64,000 nt of DNA from Chimonanthus salicifolius (taxonomy: Eukaryota > Streptophyta > Magnoliopsida > Laurales > Calycanthaceae), in NCBI GenBank assembly GCA_013350335.1, contig CM023539.1, positions 26,715,043-26,779,042 on the forward strand, given 5' to 3'. The notes beneath the pieces are model-generated. The model was not told where the DNA came from, did not search any database, and saw nothing but the letters and a program-made list of their open reading frames with translations. Of this stretch, positions 33,693-45,003 are shown piece after piece. Every line of letters begins with the position of its first letter. Position 1 is the first letter of the stretch. Position numbers and translations under genes: made by a program.

Positions 33693-34163
33693 CTAGTCTT
33701 CCGTAGAAGACCCTGCATCATCGTCAAAGAAATTGTCAGGGCATGTCATCAACACGTGCCCCAACACTCCGCACGTCAAACAAGGTATTATTCCCGGTCC
33801 TCCAATGTAAGGACAATTAGTCCTCTCCTTCCCGTGCCCGTGCAGTCCACAAACAGGGCAAATGACCTCAAGGAGGTAGGGGCAGTAAGTACAATTGTGC
33901 CCCTCCTGATTGCACAACTCGCACATATACCCGGGTTCTATCTCCCCTATAAATTCTCTTATGTTTGGGACATATTCCTCATCCTCTTCGGGTACAAAGG
34001 CCCCAACATTGTACTCGGGCGATCTTACCTCCATGTCCTGACTGTTTTCAAGTTCATTGATGAAGTTTGGTATGCTAGCATCGTCGGAAGAAGAAACTAG
34101 GTCTATCGGATAGCTAGGTGTCCCTCTGTTCCACAACTTGGTGTACTCTATGTTGCTCGTCAT
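33693..34163 (-). CDS. N1 small acidic protein with three zinc knuckles
   Basis: 156 residues from ATG at 34163-34161. An upstream in-frame ATG exists, but the preceding TTATACAG resembles a splice acceptor and homology with N2 supports this start equally. The N-terminus (MTSNIEYTKLWNRGTPSYP) is shared with N2; residues 25-75 are acidic. Three CCHC-like knuckles follow: C81-C84-H89-C94 (CX2CX4HX4C), C102-C105-H110-C117 (CX2CX4HX6C, longer than the usual last spacing) and C128-C131-H136-C141, then an acidic tail (DDDAGSSTED). Zinc knuckles bind single-stranded nucleic acid, in Gag typically the packaging signal. It is the only coding capacity of N1 and has no Gag capsid-like region. I do not recognise it as a named family; a role in RNA binding or packaging is inference. 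Confidence 0.75.
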   Translation of the reverse strand: MTSNIEYTKLWNRGTPSYPIDLVSSSDDASIPNFINELENSQDMEVRSPEYNVGAFVPEEDEEYVPNIREFIGEIEPGYMCELCNQEGHNCTYCPYLLEVICPVCGLHGHGKERTNCPYIGGPGIIPCLTCGVLGHVLMTCPDNFFDDDAGSSTED

Positions 34164-34725
34164 ATCTGTATAACAGCAACAAAAACATATCAATAACAAC
34201 CATAAATCAAATCAAACAAATCATTGTTTTGGGGAATTTTTCCTAATCAACATCTTGTACTTCTTATTTGGGGATTCTTCCTATGTATCATATAATGTCA
34301 CGTGTTTGGGGAATTTTACCAAATAAACATCTTGTGTTTCTTGTCCTTGGGGAAAATTTGTTTTTGGGGAAACTTCCTAAGTATCAAGTATCATTTGTCA
34401 ATTTGGGGAAGTCTTTATGTTCTCTTGTTCTCGGGGAAAACCTCCCTAAGTATCATGTGTTTGTTTCTCCATTTGGGCATATCGGGGAAGTGTTTCCTAT
34501 GTTGCTATGTTTGGTATATCCATTTATGTTGACTGTACTTCCTTTGCTATCTTTATTGTTCTCAGATTGATTGTTCAGTCTGAGTCTACGAAGTAAATTA
34601 ATCCGGCCCCCAGTCAGCGGACTCCGAAGAGTCGGTCAGTTGGGATTCTTATCCGTCAGTGAGACATGAAACCGTCTTAATCCTACTTCGGAAGATTCAA
34701 CTTCCCGTTTCGCTCTGATACCAAC
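34164..34725 (-). other. N1 leader with degenerate TTTGGGGAAA repeats and shared hairpin
   Basis: 34230-34500 holds at least six degenerate repeats built on TTTGGGGAAA plus TTCCTAAGTATCA, spaced about 45-60 bases. 34569-34725 nearly matches the leaders of A2 and N2, including the invariant GACTCCGAAGAGTC (34620-34633; C(TTCG)G tetraloop on the - strand). Confidence 0.8.
34712..34723 (-). promoter_or_regulatory. N1 primer-binding site, initiator tRNA-Met
   Basis: On the - strand TGGTATCAGAGC, a full 12-base match, two bases inside the right LTR. Confidence 0.93.
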
Positions 34726-36372
34726 TGTAACGCCCCGCCCTTTCCGAGAATTTCAAAGTCTAATTTTTTTTTTATGCCTAAGATACAGGATAAATGATGA
34801 AAGATTATTAGAAGAATTGAATCCCAAAGAGCCATGAGGTTCGGCCATGTGAATGGCCGAACCCCATGGGTTGCTTTATGGTTTTTATTTGGTTTACTTA
34901 GGGTTATGGTTACTGATTTGGGTCAGCCTTTGGATGGCTGAACCATGTATTGATCATGGTTGAATTAGCATGACTAAACCATGAGTGATCATGGTGATGA
35001 TTGGATCAAGTGAACCCTAGGGTTCGGCTATGAGTATGGCCGAACCCCATGGGGCTGTTTTGATAATTAATGGGCTGTTTTAAATGGGAGCTTATGGTTG
35101 TTTTTAATTAGGGGATCATTCATGATAATTATGGACAATGGCAAAAACTGTAAATACTAGTCGAATGATCAATGATTGAAATGATCATAGGGTTGGATGT
35201 ACGGACACGAACCCCACCTGATGTGGATGGGTCTATGATGTGATTAAATAAGTAAATGATGTTATGACTTATTGATTGATATATGGATAAGGTACCGGAA
35301 GTTGAACGACGAGCGAGTCGTGACCAGGTGAAGCTCAAAAAGGAACAGACACTTAAGCAAAGTTTGAGTAGGTTTCCTACCTACTTGTAACCACAGTTTT
35401 ACCCCAGTTTTCTTATGATACTCTTGTTTTAATATATGTGTTTCAAATGATATATTATGCATTAACAAATGGCATACAGGCATTGGCATCTCATGCATAG
35501 TCATGGGATAATGAATGAAGTTCTACAGTGATGGCTACGATTGTACATGATGGGGGTTGCCCATTGCATGTACATATTGTATAGAAGAGATGAATGTTGT
35601 TGTAATTTACCTTGTCGGTGCAAGGCACGTCAAGTGATGGCTACGATGGTACATGATGGGGGTTGCTCATTACATGTACATCGCTTATAGAAGAGATAAG
35701 GTGTGTTGTAATTTACCTTGTCGGTGCAAGGCACGTCAAGTGATGGCTATGAAAGTACATGATGGGGGATGCTCATTGCATGTGCATATTTCATAGCATT
35801 GTTTTACCTGTTTTGATGATCATGTATTATGATATGTATATGCATGTTTTATATGCTAACATGTGGTAGCCCTGATTCGGGAACCTACTGGGCGCGTTGA
35901 TCTAACGCCCTAATTCTATCCTCAGAGGAGATTGCAGGTACAAGCAAGGGGAAAGGAAAGGTCATTGACCGGGAGGGGAGCTGAGCCTAAGTGCTTTAAT
36001 GATGGATTTGGATTACGTTATATTACTGTCATTTGAGTACTATTGTTGGACATGTAATAATTCGTTATTTGCTATGGTTTGATTAGGATAATAACTTGTG
36101 GATGGTTGATCTATGTTATTTAATATTTAAGACTGTTACTTGCTATCTCGTCTTTCTATTCCGCAATTATCTAGATTATTCCGCATGTTGATGTTAGTTC
36201 CATGTGTGATTCACTATCATGGTCTATTCCATGTACACATGGGTGGCCAGTTAAGGTTCAGACTTGGGTAGTCTGAACTTAACTCGCGTCGTGACGCCGC
36301 CCGCTCTCTTCCGATGTTTATAAAAAAAAAAGAATTAGACTTTGAAATTCTCGGAAAGGGCGGGGCGTTACA
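34726..36372 (+). repeat. N1 right LTR: inverted D-type LTR between 40-base perfect inverted ends
   Basis: The first 40 bases (34726-34765, TGTAACGCCCCGCCC... to GTCTAATT) are the exact reverse complement of the last 40 (36333-36372). The body has + orientation: hairpins at 34842 and 35020, three repeats of GTACATGATGGGGG (35548-35775), the GTTGATCTAACGCCC block and the end block. It matches the reverse complement of the D4 LTR, whereas the element itself and its left LTR point the other way. Confidence 0.82.
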
Positions 36373-38093
36373 ACTATAGATGATACCCACACCTTAAAGA
36401 GGATTATCCCTAAGCTTAGAAAAACAAATGGTTAAAACATATGAAGCCTAGTGAGGAAGATTGACAGTGAATTGGAACCTTACAAGGAAATATGTATTTG
36501 GTTTCACTGTCAGCACGACCAGTCGTATCTCACTGACCCCTCGGTGTAGTCAGGATTGACCCATCATGGTCAAAGATTGGTCGGCACAAATGACATAGGT
36601 TCTGGAACACTGAACTGTCATTCTGGGTATGCCTCTGATCGAGAGTCTCGTCTGCACTGACCCCTCGGTGAAAGGCTGAAACGACCATTCGTGATCAACG
36701 ACTCCTCGATCAAGATGTTGAGTTTAGAAACTTTGAACTCATGTGGACTCTCGAAGAAACAAACATATCGGCATTCAAAGATCGATTGAGAGTACCAGGA
36801 CCGACCCCTCTGTAATGGGCGACAGGTCGTTCTGGGTAACAGGTTTCTAAGTTGAAACTACTGTCAAACATGTTTTACACCAGAACGAACCTCTAGTATG
36901 GACCGATCCCTCGGTACCATAAGTATCGACCCATCGGTGAAAAATGACATGTCAACCGAGAAAGAATATTACCGTTAGGAGTGCACTTAATGCACAACGG
37001 TCAGAATTGTAATGGTAACATTTCAAGCCACCGACTCCTCAGTGCGACCGACCTATCGGTACATTACCGTTATTAAAACTGGTTGTCTTCTCTATATAAA
37101 CCAACCTTTATGCAACTAGTTGGTATCCTTCGGACAGATCAGTTAGACCCTCATCTTTATCAGTGAGCTTAAGAAGGGCCAACAAAAGGATCACTCTCTC
37201 TCTCGTGCTTACACTAGGGGAATCAAATACAACCAATCAAATGGATTGAGTTGTGAGAGAGAGAGGAAGGATGAAAACTCATAAACAACCAATCTGAGAT
37301 TGAGTTTGAAAGTGAGAAGGAGAAAACCATAAACTAGGAAACCTTTTGTATAACCAATTTCCTTGACACCCTAAACTGTGATTGATAAATGACCGTATAA
37401 AGGGGAGCGTCGGCATACATCGGTGGGATCTCGAAGAAGCACACATCATAAGGAAGAGCTTCAAAGGCAAGTGCTTCTTGGTTTTAATTTTATTTAAAAC
37501 CTTTGTTTTGAAGTGGATTAAGGGGAGGTACCTTGGAACCACTATAAAAAATTTTGGAGCGGTGTCTCTGGCACAAAGGTGGGTGGAACTCCTGGACAAA
37601 TAGATAGATGCAATTCCTATTCGACAGTGGTGGGTGAAAGTCCCAGCTGATTGAGTGAGGTGGAATTCCTTCTCTAATTGTGAGGATGTAAGTCTCCACT
37701 TAGTGAAATTTGGGGATAGCTCAAGGTTGAGCGAGTCCTAACAGTGGATCTAGGTTGGCTAACCGAACCATTTAAAATTGGTCTTGTGGTGTTTGATCTA
37801 TGTGTGTTTGTATTTAGTATTTAAGTACTCTTCTTAACACACATCACTTTGTATATTGATTATCTCATTATACACATTGCGCACAAGCATCGATAATCAA
37901 AGTTTATATAAAGGGTCGTAATCTTAGTGTGATCACTAAATGAAATTATCACACTAAACAAATCTCTGATAAACATTCCGCTGCACTTTAAATCAAAATT
38001 TTTTTAAACACCATGAAAAATGGGATTGACCTATTCACCCCAACTCTAGGTCAATCACGATGTTATAGCACATTGAAAATGGGAACTTTTAAT
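36373..38093 (+). repeat. Probable Ty1/copia-type LTR (5' LTR) remnant
   Basis: Non-coding sequence with repeated GACCCCTCGGT-type motifs (36530-37070), a TATATAAA at 37093-37100, a CT-rich leader (37190-37205) and the copia-style LTR end CTATTCACCCCAACTCTAGG at 38030, leading to a primer site at 38094. The LTR start is not clear to me. Identification rests on the LTR-end motif and primer site. Confidence 0.6.
37093..37100 (+). promoter_or_regulatory. TATA box of the copia-type LTR
   Basis: TATATAAA in an otherwise GC-balanced region, about 1 kb before the primer site. Confidence 0.5.
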
Positions 38094-38105
38094 TGGTATC
38101 AGAGC
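38094..38105 (+). promoter_or_regulatory. Primer-binding site, initiator tRNA-Met
   Basis: TGGTATCAGAGC, a full 12-base match, just after the copia-type LTR end. Confidence 0.85.
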
Positions 38106-38651
38106 CTGGTGCTTTTGAGAAAGGATCTAACCGTCTGAGTTGATCCGTGCTAGAACAATGGCTATATGAGAAAAGCCATGATATTTCCAAGTCTCTGTGT
38201 TTGATGAAAATGGAATGAAAAAGTATAAATGTTTTCATTATAAAACATAGTTGGAAATATGTGAATAGAAATTGGTCTGTGCCTATGGAAGAAGTATTGG
38301 GTAAACTTTCAACTTCAATGACCACTCAACCCAAAGACCAAAACTGCTTGGACAAGTGATGAATAGGCTATGCATAAAAACCAAACATATGTAGCATTCA
38401 TCAGTGTTGCTTGATGACACGCAGTCAAAATATTTAAAAGACATGAAACTGCAAAAGTGGCTGAAAGAATCCACTGAAAATTGCCTCTTGTAGCCCAATG
38501 GATATCATCACCTATCAATAAATTTGTGAGCTGAAAAATATAGGTGATTGGTTAATTTCATCTATTGAAAAAGTCCAAGTTGTACCCTCTAAGAGAAAAA
38601 GAGGACCAAGGAAGGAACTTGAAGAAGGTAGTAACCTCCAAGTATCCTATA
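38106..38651 (+). pseudogene. Decayed gag-like region of the copia-type element
   Basis: Fragments such as AWTSDEEAMHKNQT-like reading at about 38340-38390 and YLKDMKLQKWLKEST at 38430-38475 resemble a worn copia Gag, but stops occur every 20-40 codons in all frames. It continues after the C solo LTR at 46162. Identity weak. Confidence 0.35.
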
Positions 38652-39878
38652 CGTAACACCCTGGATTTTCTTTACTTCTGAATATATTGGAGTAGTCCAT
38701 TTGAATTACGAATTAATGGAATGTGAGATTTAAAAAGTGGAAATTGACATTAGATGGGCAAGAAATGGGTCAATTACCCAATTAAGACCCAACGGATCAT
38801 GGGTGAACTTAATTTTAAAGTAATTGGATAAGTTTGAAGTAATTGAGTCAATTACCCAATTAGGACCCAATGGGTCATAGTGAACTTAATTTTAAGGTAA
38901 TTGGGTACGGACAAGTAAATGGGTCAACTACCCAATGCATTAAATTCACCTCATCAAGTGAGGTGGCATGTGAGTGATGTGGCATTGCCATGTGGCATGC
39001 ATGTCATCACATGAAAGCTTAGTAGACAAGGAGGCCACATCATCAAGTGACATGGCCAAGATGGGACCCACGTGCCATGTGCTGACCAAATCACACATGC
39101 ATGGCCGATATGACATGTTGACTTGGTCAACCACCAAGTGAGTTCAACTGAATTAAGTTATTGCTTGAGTTGAGAATATGGAGAGTCATCATCTCAATGG
39201 TCATGAACTAATGGACTCGATGGCAGTCAAAGAGTCTCCTTAGTTTAAGCCAAGGGTCTCCTTGGTTAAACCAAGGGACACCTTGGTTAGATAAAATCAT
39301 TAAGAGAGGGAATGAATAGTTGGAGCTGTTATACAAAATGACACAACCAAAGGGGCTGTACACACCCCTTGGTCGATCACTCCTTCCCTTACACACAAGG
39401 ACTTTTCTTCTCCTCTTCTCTCTTTTTCTCTCCCACCTACACTTCTATACTTGGTGAATTATTGAAGAGCAAGGAAAGAAGAAGAATGATTAAGGAAGGA
39501 ACGACAGACCTAAAGAAAAGGAGGAGTTGGGAAAGAAGGTATATTTAAGGTTTAGTAATATGGGATTAAGACTAAGGAAACCATAGGTTTGGCCGTGGTG
39601 TGGCCGAACCCATATGTTCCATGGTAGTTGGAATGGATGGCCAAATGGTTATAAGGCCATGGAATTGGAAATCCATTCAAAGGAATGGTTATGGGTTGGA
39701 ACAAAATAAGATTAAAAACCGAATTTATGCTATGAATGAAGGGATTATGAAAAAGACTCTAACCTTGACTAATGGGTTAGATAAACTTAGTAAACGAAGG
39801 GTTGAATATGAAATCCATGTTTAGATATGAATAAAGATGGATTTCATGGAGAAGGGCCTAATAAGGCATGCAAACAGA

Positions 39879-40445
39879 GAAGACTGACAAAAAGTCAGTC
39901 GACTAGAAGACAGGATTCAGTCGACTGAAAGGGGGCTGGCCGAGCACACAAGTGTATTCTGGGTGTTTCAGCCGACTGAATCTTATGATTCAGTCGACTG
40001 AAAGTGTGCTGACCAAACAACATAAGGGATACCTGGGTGTTTCAGCAGACTGAATCTCTGATTCAGCCGACTGAACATAGACGTACCAAATAAGTAAGTG
40101 AGTTGGTGTGTTTCAGCTGACTGAATCTTGTGATTCAGTAGACTGAAGGTATGCTTATCGAACACGTAAAGGGTTTATTGATAATTCAGCCGACTGAATG
40201 TATATTTGCCGAGCACACAAATAATCTGATCCAAAGTCGGCCGACTGAATTTGTGATTTAGTTGACTGAAAGTGTGCTGGCCGAGAACACAGAAGATTTG
40301 ATCTAGAGTCAGCTGACTGAATCTGTGATTCAACAGACTGAAAGGTTACTGGTCAAGTTTATATAGTGTATAGTCGTGTTTTCAGCCGACTAAATGTTTT
40401 CGGCTAAAAAAAAGATCGTACCTGGATGTGATTCAGTCGACTGAA
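39879..40445. repeat. Palindrome array based on TTCAGTCGACTGAA
   Basis: About fifteen copies of TTCAGYCGACTGAA, many the exact 14-base palindrome centred on GTCGAC. They mostly come in pairs about 25 bases apart (TTCAGCCGACTGAATCTTGTGATTCAGTCGACTGAA-like, with GTGCTGGCCGAGCACAC-type spacers). Pairs recur about every 72 bases (39967, 40041, 40112, 40184, 40236, 40308). It occupies the place held by the GGTTCGGCCAT cluster in other LTRs. Confidence 0.9.
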
Positions 40446-42655
40446 TTGAAAAATTGGATTTTTGTATGATTTTTCCAGATGCTTCTGTTTATCTGGTAGG
40501 GTGTAAGGAGTGATGAAATTAAAATGGATAATCAAATTGATTTATATATGTGATTGAATTTAATAAGGTAAAGAGATTCACAAAAGGGTTTGCGATTCGT
40601 TTCGACGTGATCGTTAATGTTATCTTCACAATACAGCAAGGATAGTATACTGGACGTTGGTAAGATTCCTACCTTATTGAGGCACTATGGATTAAATATG
40701 ACTGGTTTTATTTCCAAATATGATGTTTTACTTTGATTAAACAAATGATATATGTTATGAACTGAATTTCAATGATGTTACGTAATTTGATATGAAATGG
40801 CATTCTTGCATTCATTATCTCATGCATGGCATGGGAGGAAATACATGGGACCAGCAAGCCAAGTTATGAGCGGTCCGGACATAATTTGGGCTTGAAACTA
40901 GCTTGTATGAAGCTATGTGAACTATTGATATGTTGGCCTTGTATGGGATTGCTAGGAATGGGTACGACATAATTTGGACCAAAGAGCTCCTGGGTATATA
41001 GTCCCGAAACCCTGCGCAGAGGGAGGAGTCCACACTCCATCGGTAATTCCGATTAACATATGTGGGGAGGTATAACAGTGACCTAGTGGTGCCATCACAA
41101 AAAACTGCAGACGTAGTTGGCCAAGGGAACACCTTGATATGGTGATTTATCAAGGAAACTATTTATATATGATGGAATTGGATATGGAGATTGGGTTAGT
41201 AATCATTTGGAATTGACACCCATGACATGATGCATAAGTAAGCATGATTATGATATGGATATCATGCATTGTTTTTACTACCTATGAGATGTTTTACAAA
41301 TATGATATGGTGAATCTATCTTGTTATATCTTAATCCTATGTACCGTAACCCTACTTGGAATTCCTACTGAGCATGTTGACTGATGCCCTACTTGTAATA
41401 GCCCGAATTTTCGAATCAATATATATTTGGCATTTATTGATTTTAATTTGAATTTTAACATGATGGAATACCAAATGGATCAAAAGTTGGGACAAGGGTC
41501 CAAGAATGGTCCAATGGGCCATGTATTGGATGAAATCCATTTAATGGGTCAATGAGGACTAATCGGGTCAAGGATGGTCAAATTGGACCCAATACTCATT
41601 TGGGACCCAATGGACCCAATTGAGGTAAGCCTAAGGTAAGGAGAGAATTTAATTGGGCCGTGGGCCCAATGTTTACCCAATAAACCATGAATTAGAATTA
41701 ATACATGTAATTGGTCAATGGTAAGTAATCGGGTCAAAGATGGTCAATTTGAGTCAAAGAGCCATATGGGACCCAATGGGCCAAGGTAGGTAAGCCCTAA
41801 GATAAATGGGTAAGACAAGAATATAATTGGGTCATGGACCCAATTGTAATCCAATTAAAATAAATTAAATGGATTAGATAATTATAAAATTATCTAAGTT
41901 AAGATGTATCAAGATTAAATGGTATGACCAAATGGGGCCCACCTCCACCTCACCCATGGAGGTGGCGTGTGGACCCAAGGATAGTGGGGCCGACCACCAT
42001 GGTTGACTTGGTCAACCATGGGTGGATCTTATAGAAGAAATTTAATGGAATTAAATGAAATATGGGGTTTAATTAACTTAACCTAAAAATCAAATGGATC
42101 TAAGTTAATTAACCTAATCTAAATTGGTCAAATGGTCAAAACCACTCCAACAAACACAAACCACTCTTAAGAAATACAAAATAAAACCATGGGCTTAAAT
42201 GGTGGATTGGGCTCAACCACCCCCACCAAAGTCAAGCCAACCCATGCTTGGTTGGTGAGAAAGTTAATGCTTGAGTGAAAGGCTACTCCAACCACCTCCC
42301 TCCCATTTCCAAGCTAACCAATTTCACTCTCTCTCCCCACACACACATGAAATTCGTCCCTCACCTTGCAAGAGAGGAAAAAAAAAAGAAAACTTAGAAG
42401 AAAAACTTAGAAAGAAAGAGGAAGAAAAGAGAAGAAAAAGATAAGTCTTGGGCCACCCCAAGATCAAGAACCTTGAAGATCTCTCCCTCATCTCCATACT
42501 CTCTTTCTCTCTTAACCTAACCTCATTTACCTTAGCCAATCCAAGCATGTCCCACCATTGATCAAGCTCATCTAGCCAATCAAACAAGGGAAGGAAGGAA
42601 AAAAGAGGCCAAGGAAGTTGACGGGAGCGACAAAGAGCGGAGGAGTCGTCGGATA

Positions 42656-42664
42656 GTAAGTATG
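42656..42664 (+). other. Candidate splice donor GTAAGTATG in B2
   Basis: Follows GGAGGAGTCGTCGGATA, the conserved segment also seen before GTAAG at 4295, 29289 and 62929. GTAAGTAT is close to the ideal 5' splice site. Confidence 0.42.
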
Positions 42665-42874
42665 TTCTAAACAAGAAATTTATTATTTAGGGTTTTTAAA
42701 TTTTGAAATCCATCCTTGCCATATGATGGTGGCCAAATTATTTTAGGCTATGGAATGGATCTAAAATCCATCAAATGGAAGGCAAAGAAATGGAAGAGAT
42801 GGTCTAAGGAAAAAAATGAAATGAATGTATTAAGTATGGAAAAGATGGAAGTTTTAATGGATTGAATGGACCTT

Positions 42875-43922
42875 AGGGTTCGGCCATGTAGCATGGCCGA
42901 ACCCCATGGCCAATGTGGGATGATTTTTAATTAAGGTTTGAAGGTTTGAAATGGTGGAGAATGATGTATGATAATTAGTTTTCAAGTGATTTTAATAGTG
43001 ATTTTAAAGAGGATTTAAAGGCATAGAATGGAATGGATGAATGATCATAGGGTTCGGCCATGTAGCATGGCCGAACCCCATGATGAATAATGAGTGATTT
43101 ATTAAGATTATTAGGTTTGAAGATAATGAAGAAATTAGGTTAAGTTAATGATGAAATTTAAATGGATTTACAAAGTGAATGATATATTTTAGAGGGCCAA
43201 AATGAATGAGGATTATTGATTTTAAAAAGGGATTTCTTTTGGACTAAAACATTGGTCTAAGGATGGCATCAATGGATGATGAGCCATGAACCATGGGTTC
43301 GGCCATGGTGTATGGCCGAACCCTTGGTGGTATTTAATAATTCTCTTTATGATGGAAAAGTATAGAAAATGGTTAAGAAAAATGGATGGATTGTATGGAT
43401 GTTTCAAGTATGATATGTGATGTTGGTGATTTAAATGGATGATTTAAATAGAGGTATGTTTAAAAGGGTAAATGAAACCAAGAAAAATGGGGAAGGAAAC
43501 ATCATGGGTTCGGCCATGGTGTATGGCCGAACCCATGACCCAAATTTTGATCAATTTTAGGCTAAGGTTAAATGCATGTATCAATGCTTAGGAGTTTGAT
43601 TTAAAGGGCCAAAATGATTAAAGTTTTGTGATTTTAAATTGGATTATTTTGGGACAAAACTTAGTCTTTGAAAATGGTATCCATAAAGGTGAGCCTTAGG
43701 GTAGTGATTAGTGGATTTAATAAATGGAAAATAATGTAGAAGAATGCTAGATTTTAATGGATTTATAAAAATGATATGTGAGGGTTTAAATGGAATGAAA
43801 ATGGGGACTTGAATGGATAGTTTAAAATTCATTGGAGATTGGATTGAAGGGAGTAATATGGACCCAAGGGAATGGAAAATAAGCATCATGGGTTCGGCCA
43901 TGGTGTATGGCCGAACCCATGA
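42875..43922. repeat. Hairpin cluster in B2
   Basis: Five copies, near 42877, 43051, 43296, 43508 and 43891. The first two have the loop GTAGC and the last three GGTGT, so neighbouring hairpins share loops. Confidence 0.9.
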
Positions 43923-44765
43923 CCCATTTGGAGGTCATGATTGTGGGCCACCTTTAAGGCCAAATGTGAAAGGTTATATGGGGTTAAATGTTTTTCAAAA
44001 ATTAAGTAATGGGTGGCTGAATTTGGATATGATATGGAATCATAAATAGGTCTAAGTTAGGGATGAAATCTAGACTCAAAATATACATGAAGGGGTGAAA
44101 TATTAAACATGGAAGAGAAAGTGGCAAAACGGTAAATAAGTGCCACATTGAAGAACCCTATAGGGATTAGACATAAAAATCGGATATTTTGTGAATGGTT
44201 AAGTGAAGCGATTAGTTACTGCGTTGTAGGCCGCTAAATTGGAATATCTAAATTGGCCAAAAATCGAGTTTAGGTTTGTGTTTTAAACCACGAAAAAAAT
44301 GAGTCTAAGTTAAAGGGCTGATTTTCGATAAATTTGTAACCTAAATTAATGACTATTATTGAGTCTAAGTAGATGGATCAATTATGAACTTAATCGTGGA
44401 TAACGTAGGGACTAATTCGGTAAATGTAATAAGGTATCGGACATCGCAAACGGTACGCGATCGGCGACCGGATTATCGAACGGGAAGCGTAATGGAACGC
44501 GACACGGTATTCGGTGGGATTCCTACCTCTTTGTAAGCGATGGATATGTGATGGTGTTTTAAATTATTTTGATTTGGTTTATGATAGATTTATGATTATG
44601 ATTTATCTTATGATGAGTTTTAAGTTATGAATCATATGGATTATATTTTAATATTATGCATTATATGGCTATGTATAATATGTTGAGTATATGGATTACA
44701 TATATATATTACATAGCATAATGCACTACATCTCATGCATGGCATGGGCGGAAAAAAATAAACAA

Positions 44766-45003
44766 ACCGGAGTCCATGCTCCGTCGGGGAGACCGAGAAG
44801 CAAACATGGGGATATCTGAGGGGCCATAACCGAAGTCCATGCTCTGTCGGGGCGACCGAGAATCAAACATGGGAATAGCCTGAGGGCTATAACCGGAGTC
44901 CATGCTCCGTCGGGACGACCAAGAATCAGACATGGGGATAGCCTAAGGACTATAACCGGAGTCCATGCTCCGTCGGAGCGACCGAGAAGCAAACATGGGG
45001 ATA
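44766..45003 (+). repeat. 63-base tandem repeat in B2, four units
   Basis: ACCGGAGTCCATGCTCCGTC or close variants start at 44766, 44829, 44892 and 44955 with an exact 63-base period. B1 and B3 have three units. Confidence 0.9.

Larger units (their letters stand above)
32706..36372 (-). mobile_element. N1: non-autonomous LTR element with a zinc-knuckle gene
   Basis: 3667 bases bounded by a perfect TSD ACTAT (32701-32705 and 36373-36377). Left to right: a truncated A-type LTR in - orientation, a short internal region encoding one small zinc-knuckle protein on the - strand, a leader shared with A2, an initiator tRNA-Met primer site, and a right LTR whose body is in the opposite orientation to the left one. 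No gag core, protease, RT or integrase. Because primer site, leader and termini match the autonomous elements, it was probably mobilised in trans (inference). Confidence 0.88.
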
